Source: CAWGCE01 sp964480915
Lineage (GTDB): Bacteria > Planctomycetota > Planctomycetia > Pirellulales > Pirellulaceae
DNA: 7,237 nt
Direction of reading: 5' to 3'
Assembly (NCBI GenBank): GCA_964480915.1
Contig: CAYZRS010000119.1
Span: 1 to 7,237 of the forward strand
Shown here: positions 6,548-7,237 of the stretch, in pieces
Layout of the letters: every line of letters begins with the position of its first letter
Position numbering within the stretch: the stretch's first letter is position 1
Program-made: the position numbers and the translations under genes
The notes under the pieces: generated by a model
The model's input: the letters and a program-made list of their open reading frames with translations, nothing else
Told to the model about the DNA's origin: nothing
The model's database searches: none

Positions 6548-6563
6548 TGGCACGTGCGTTGCA
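6548..6563 (+). promoter_or_regulatory. Sigma-54 (RpoN) promoter of the exosortase gene
   Basis: TGGCACGTGCGTTGCA matches the sigma-54 consensus TGGCACRNNNNTTGCW at every defined position, including the invariant GG and GC with ten bases between them. The start would be near 6573-6575, about 65 bases before the exosortase ATG at 6640. Sigma-54 promoters need an AAA+ activator bound upstream. In other bacteria PEP-CTERM/exopolysaccharide loci are linked to RpoN and the PrsK/PrsR two-component pair, which supports the call; no activator gene lies in this window. Confidence 0.8.
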
Positions 6564-6639
6564 ACTATCGGTCACTCGTTGACGTCTGTTCGCAGTCTGC
6601 GCCTGCATCATGTTTCAGAAGCACTTCAGGAAACAAGGT

Positions 6640-7237
6640 ATGAATACCGCTTTCCAGCCCCACGCCATCCAGCAGAAAACCGAGTATCCGGTACTGGGTG
6701 AGGCCGAGCAACAAACAAGTTGGATCGTCATTCTCGCGCTACTCGCCGGTTTGATCTACGCCTACTGGAACATGATCGCGGGAGAAGGTGGGCAGAGCCT
6801 GCTGTTCACCTGGTCCATGGACCAGTACTCGCACGGCTGGCTTATCCCACTCTTTGCTGTCGCACTCATTTGGATGCGGCGAGAACCATTTCGCGATGTT
6901 CCCATGTCGCACCGTTGGATTGGTGTTGGGCTGGTCGTTTTCGGTGTGGCACTACGCATTTGGGGTACGATCGCTGTACAGTTTAGTTTTAACAACCTCT
7001 CGTTGATTCCTTGCATCTTGGGCATCTTCGTGATGGTGGGTGGCTTACCGACGCTTCGCTGGGCTGGCCCTGCGATTGTCTTTTTGATTTTTATGTTCCC
7101 ATTGCCACGTGTGTTGCACGATGGCATCACTCGTCCGCTCCAAACGCTCGGCAGCATGTGCAGTTCTTACGCACTGGTCACATTAGGAGTCCCAGCGGTC
7201 CGTGAGGGAAATAATATTTACTTGGGTCTTAGTGCGG
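6640..7237 (+). CDS. Exosortase (PEP-CTERM sorting enzyme), partial, 3' end outside window
   Basis: Only the first 199 codons are present, and the frame is open to the edge. Exosortases are inner-membrane cysteine peptidases/transpeptidases that recognise PEP-CTERM tails. The hydrophilic N-terminus (1-27) is followed by hydrophobic segments at about 28-47, 66-79, 94-110, 118-135, 139-155 and 170-185. Family signatures are WSMDQYSHGWLIP (58-70), the FPLP motif (153-156) and LGVPAVREGNNIYL (182-195), which in complete exosortases comes shortly before the catalytic ACSG motif. That cysteine, and the later Arg and His, fall beyond the edge; C174 is probably not catalytic. The ATG at 6640 is preferred because AGGA (6628-6631) lies eight bases upstream; an in-frame ATG at 6610 lacks such a site. 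The sigma-54 promoter at 6548-6563 fits either start. The subtype cannot be assigned from this fragment. The nearby PEP-CTERM dehydrogenase is a likely substrate. Confidence 0.9.
   Translation, partial: MNTAFQPHAIQQKTEYPVLGEAEQQTSWIVILALLAGLIYAYWNMIAGEGGQSLLFTWSMDQYSHGWLIPLFAVALIWMRREPFRDVPMSHRWIGVGLVVFGVALRIWGTIAVQFSFNNLSLIPCILGIFVMVGGLPTLRWAGPAIVFLIFMFPLPRVLHDGITRPLQTLGSMCSSYALVTLGVPAVREGNNIYLGLSA

Larger units (their letters stand above)
6138..6639. other. Divergent intergenic region between export lipoprotein and exosortase genes
   Basis: No coding region is supported in this 502-base stretch; its open frames give unconserved low-quality peptides. It holds, from left to right, a small palindrome (6194-6211), an 11-bp interrupted inverted repeat (6420-6452), a sigma-70-like promoter (6437-6465), a second spaced repeat CAGGTC-N16-GACCTG (6485-6512), and an exact sigma-54 promoter (6548-6563). 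No clear promoter for the minus-strand export gene was identified. Confidence 0.6.

Overview
The window reads as a piece of a Planctomycetota chromosome, most likely from the Pirellulales (Rhodopirellula/Blastopirellula relatives). This assignment is inferred from the gene content: an exosortase, a secreted enzyme carrying both dockerin-type calcium loops and a PEP-CTERM tail, starts without clear Shine-Dalgarno sites, and no phage or insertion-sequence genes. It was not confirmed by any search.

Layout. Positions 1-160 hold no supportable gene. They end in a G-free tandem array of a 7-base unit (TCAAATC) that runs to within two bases of the first start codon. Two plus-strand genes follow: an ANL-superfamily adenylating enzyme (161-1534) and, after a 244-base spacer with a perfect hairpin, a DegT/EpsN/PglE-type sugar aminotransferase (1779-2930). 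A well-formed intrinsic terminator (3004-3029) closes this unit. A separate plus-strand gene (3104-4990) encodes a secreted sugar-dehydrogenase-like beta-propeller with four dockerin-type calcium loops and a C-terminal PEP-CTERM sorting signal. It converges, 16 bases apart, on a minus-strand gene (5007-6137) for a Wza-type polysaccharide export lipoprotein. A divergent intergenic region of about 500 bases (6138-6639) then leads to a plus-strand exosortase gene that runs off the right edge before its catalytic cysteine.

How the genes fit together. Exosortases process and sort PEP-CTERM proteins, and their genes typically sit beside exopolysaccharide genes. Here one window holds the sorting enzyme, a likely substrate, an export-channel component and an amino-sugar aminotransferase, which makes a coherent envelope/extracellular-matrix locus. 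The most striking regulatory signal is an exact match to the sigma-54 consensus (TGGCAC-N5-TTGCA, 6548-6563) just upstream of the exosortase. It is preceded by a sigma-70-like promoter and by an 11-bp interrupted inverted repeat, at a distance suited to an enhancer-binding protein. This agrees with known RpoN control of PEP-CTERM/exopolysaccharide systems in other bacteria, but the link here is inferred from sequence alone.
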